Shown here one piece after another: positions 63,135 to 64,000 of a stretch of 64,000 nucleotides of DNA. Both the position numbers and the translations under genes were made by a program. The stretch comes from Nostoc sp. PCC 7524 (GTDB taxonomy: Bacteria; Cyanobacteriota; Cyanobacteriia; Cyanobacteriales; Nostocaceae): assembly GCF_000316645.1 (NCBI RefSeq), contig NC_019684.1:2447501-2511500 (forward strand), in the 5' to 3' direction. Position 1 is the first letter of the stretch. The number at the start of each line of letters is the position of its first letter. The notes beneath the pieces were generated by a model. That model was not told the DNA's origin, did not search any database, and saw only the letters and a program-made list of their open reading frames with translations.

Positions 63135-63551
63135 TTACAGAATATCTGTTAATTTCTCTAACAATCTATCTGCTAAATCTGAGCTTTCAGTCTTGCCTAA
63201 CAGATTTTTTACAGCAGTTAACCTGTCTTGTGCGGGAGTAATTCTCCACATTTCTTCTAAGTTTACTGCTACATCAAAAAGTGAGCGATCGCCTAAATAT
63301 TGGCGTAACCTGATGGCGACAGCATCATCACTGACTAAAAACTCTTTAATCTTGTCTAATACCACATTACAGAAGAGTTCATCATGTCCCCAAGTTTCTA
63401 GCCAGTCGCTATCCACATCTTCTATATAAACATGGATGAAATTTACACCATACCTCAACCAGTCTTGCTGCATTTGTCTGGCTGTTGCTAAAGCTTCAGT
63501 AAATGTTTCCATCTGATTGTTGTAGCTATTGGTTGGTTTGTTGTTAGCCAT
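63135..63551 (-). CDS. Hypothetical protein, 138 residues
   Basis: An acidic, helix-rich soluble protein (FTEALATARQMQQDWLRYGV, then FIHVYIEDVDSDWLETWGHD, ending LADRLLEKLTDIL). I cannot name a family. It is on the same strand as the next gene upstream (62 bp gap), and both may form one unit. Confidence 0.65.
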   Translation of the reverse strand: MANNKPTNSYNNQMETFTEALATARQMQQDWLRYGVNFIHVYIEDVDSDWLETWGHDELFCNVVLDKIKEFLVSDDAVAIRLRQYLGDRSLFDVAVNLEEMWRITPAQDRLTAVKNLLGKTESSDLADRLLEKLTDIL

Positions 63552-63613
63552 ATCAAGCCGTGATGGGCAAATAAATTATGTAAGTCAAGACAAAAATGCA
63601 AATTTTTAGATCA

Positions 63614-63970
63614 TTAAGAGAATTTCAAATACTTGCCCCCAGCCAGATAATCACTGTTATAAAGTGCTATGGTTACTAACTGGTTAATAAAATTATCACC
63701 TTGGGGATTGTAACTTAAGAATAATCCTCTTTCTATATCCCAAGAACGTAGCGTATTTTCCCATGCTTGGTACTTTTGGTTATTGAGTTCTTCACTAACA
63801 CTGGTCAATTGAATGCAGAGTGGTTGCCCGTGATGATTACTTACAATTAAATCTGTTGCCATAGAAAGATCTGCAATATAACGCTGCCAAAAACTTCCAT
63901 CTCGACTGGCAATATTCTGCGCTATAGCTTTAATGATATCATCATCTCCTTGATTAAACTCACCTGCCAT
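63614..63970 (-). CDS. Hypothetical protein, possible nuclease-like fold
   Basis: A 118-residue protein. DGSFWQRYIADLSMATDLIV, then QPLCIQLTSVSEELNNQKYQ, has a strand-D-strand-Q/E order loosely like PD-(D/E)XK proteins, but Lys is not at the expected place, so this is weak. The ATG lies 30 bp from the window edge and looks genuine. Same strand as the preceding gene. Confidence 0.6.
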   Translation of the reverse strand: MAGEFNQGDDDIIKAIAQNIASRDGSFWQRYIADLSMATDLIVSNHHGQPLCIQLTSVSEELNNQKYQAWENTLRSWDIERGLFLSYNPQGDNFINQLVTIALYNSDYLAGGKYLKFS

Positions 63971-64000
63971 TAATTTTTGTTTCCAAATATAAAACTTGGA

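Overview
The window comes from a filamentous, probably heterocyst-forming cyanobacterium of the Nostoc/Anabaena type. The evidence is the very frequent GCGATCGC-like (HIP1) octamers, heptameric short tandem repeats between genes, a PEP-CTERM protein, very large calcium-binding/RHS and FG-GAP proteins, many PIN/ribbon-helix-helix toxin-antitoxin pairs, a multi-PAS histidine kinase, and insertion sequences of the IS701, IS110 and ISL3 families. No rRNA, tRNA or CRISPR array was recognised.

Layout. 1-2.2 kb: a molybdenum hydroxylase operon (minus strand, large subunit cut by the window edge) that resembles the PaoABC/YagTSR aldehyde oxidoreductases. A FAD monooxygenase is divergent to it (2.3-3.5 kb). 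3.5-4.2 kb: a VapBC pair. 4.3-6.5 kb: leuC-leuD, separated by short tandem repeats. 7.1-9.6 kb: a DUF2795 protein, a GAF/kinase-like protein overlapping a response regulator, and a 2TM protein. 9.9-23.8 kb: a segment bounded by two almost identical inverted copies of a ~260 bp MITE-like repeat. It holds a PEP-CTERM protein, a PIN toxin with partner, and a 3457-residue RHS-repeat surface protein with RTX, cadherin-like, VWA and SdrD-like modules. 23.8-25.6 kb: an ISL3 remnant and an IS110 element.

25.6-31 kb: a LysR regulator divergent from a short-chain dehydrogenase gene that is split by an IS701-family element. Both halves and the 4 bp target duplication are still readable. An SMP-30-like and an ABM-domain protein follow. 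31-36 kb: DUF1206 and DedA membrane proteins, then a GST / PNPOx-like / cupin operon divergent from a TetR regulator, with two TACCG-type operators between them. 36.3-45.6 kb: a DUF155 protein, a two-gene STAND NTPase unit (small partner plus NTPase-WD40 protein with an unusual membrane hairpin inside the propeller), and a 1676-residue FG-GAP/beta-helix/Calx-beta protein. The last two genes are fused tail to tail at a rearrangement junction that truncates both. 45.6-47 kb: an intact second copy of the IS701 element.

47.4-56 kb: a phosphoketolase/transketolase-like TPP enzyme, small hypothetical proteins, a PD-(D/E)XK nuclease gene overlapping a possible Toprim-like gene, a VapBC cassette bracketed by a 19 bp direct repeat, an orphan antitoxin, a Uma2 protein and ilvC with its terminator. 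56-64 kb: secreted hypothetical proteins, a DUF1400 protein, a 1524-residue CBS-PAS histidine kinase and three small hypotheticals.

Housekeeping content is branched-chain amino acid synthesis (leuC, leuD, ilvC). Most of the rest is accessory: surface proteins, conflict-type modules and mobile DNA that has visibly rearranged the locus. The best candidates for something undescribed are the STAND pair with a membrane hairpin in its sensor domain, the nuclease/Toprim-like pair, and the invertible RHS segment.
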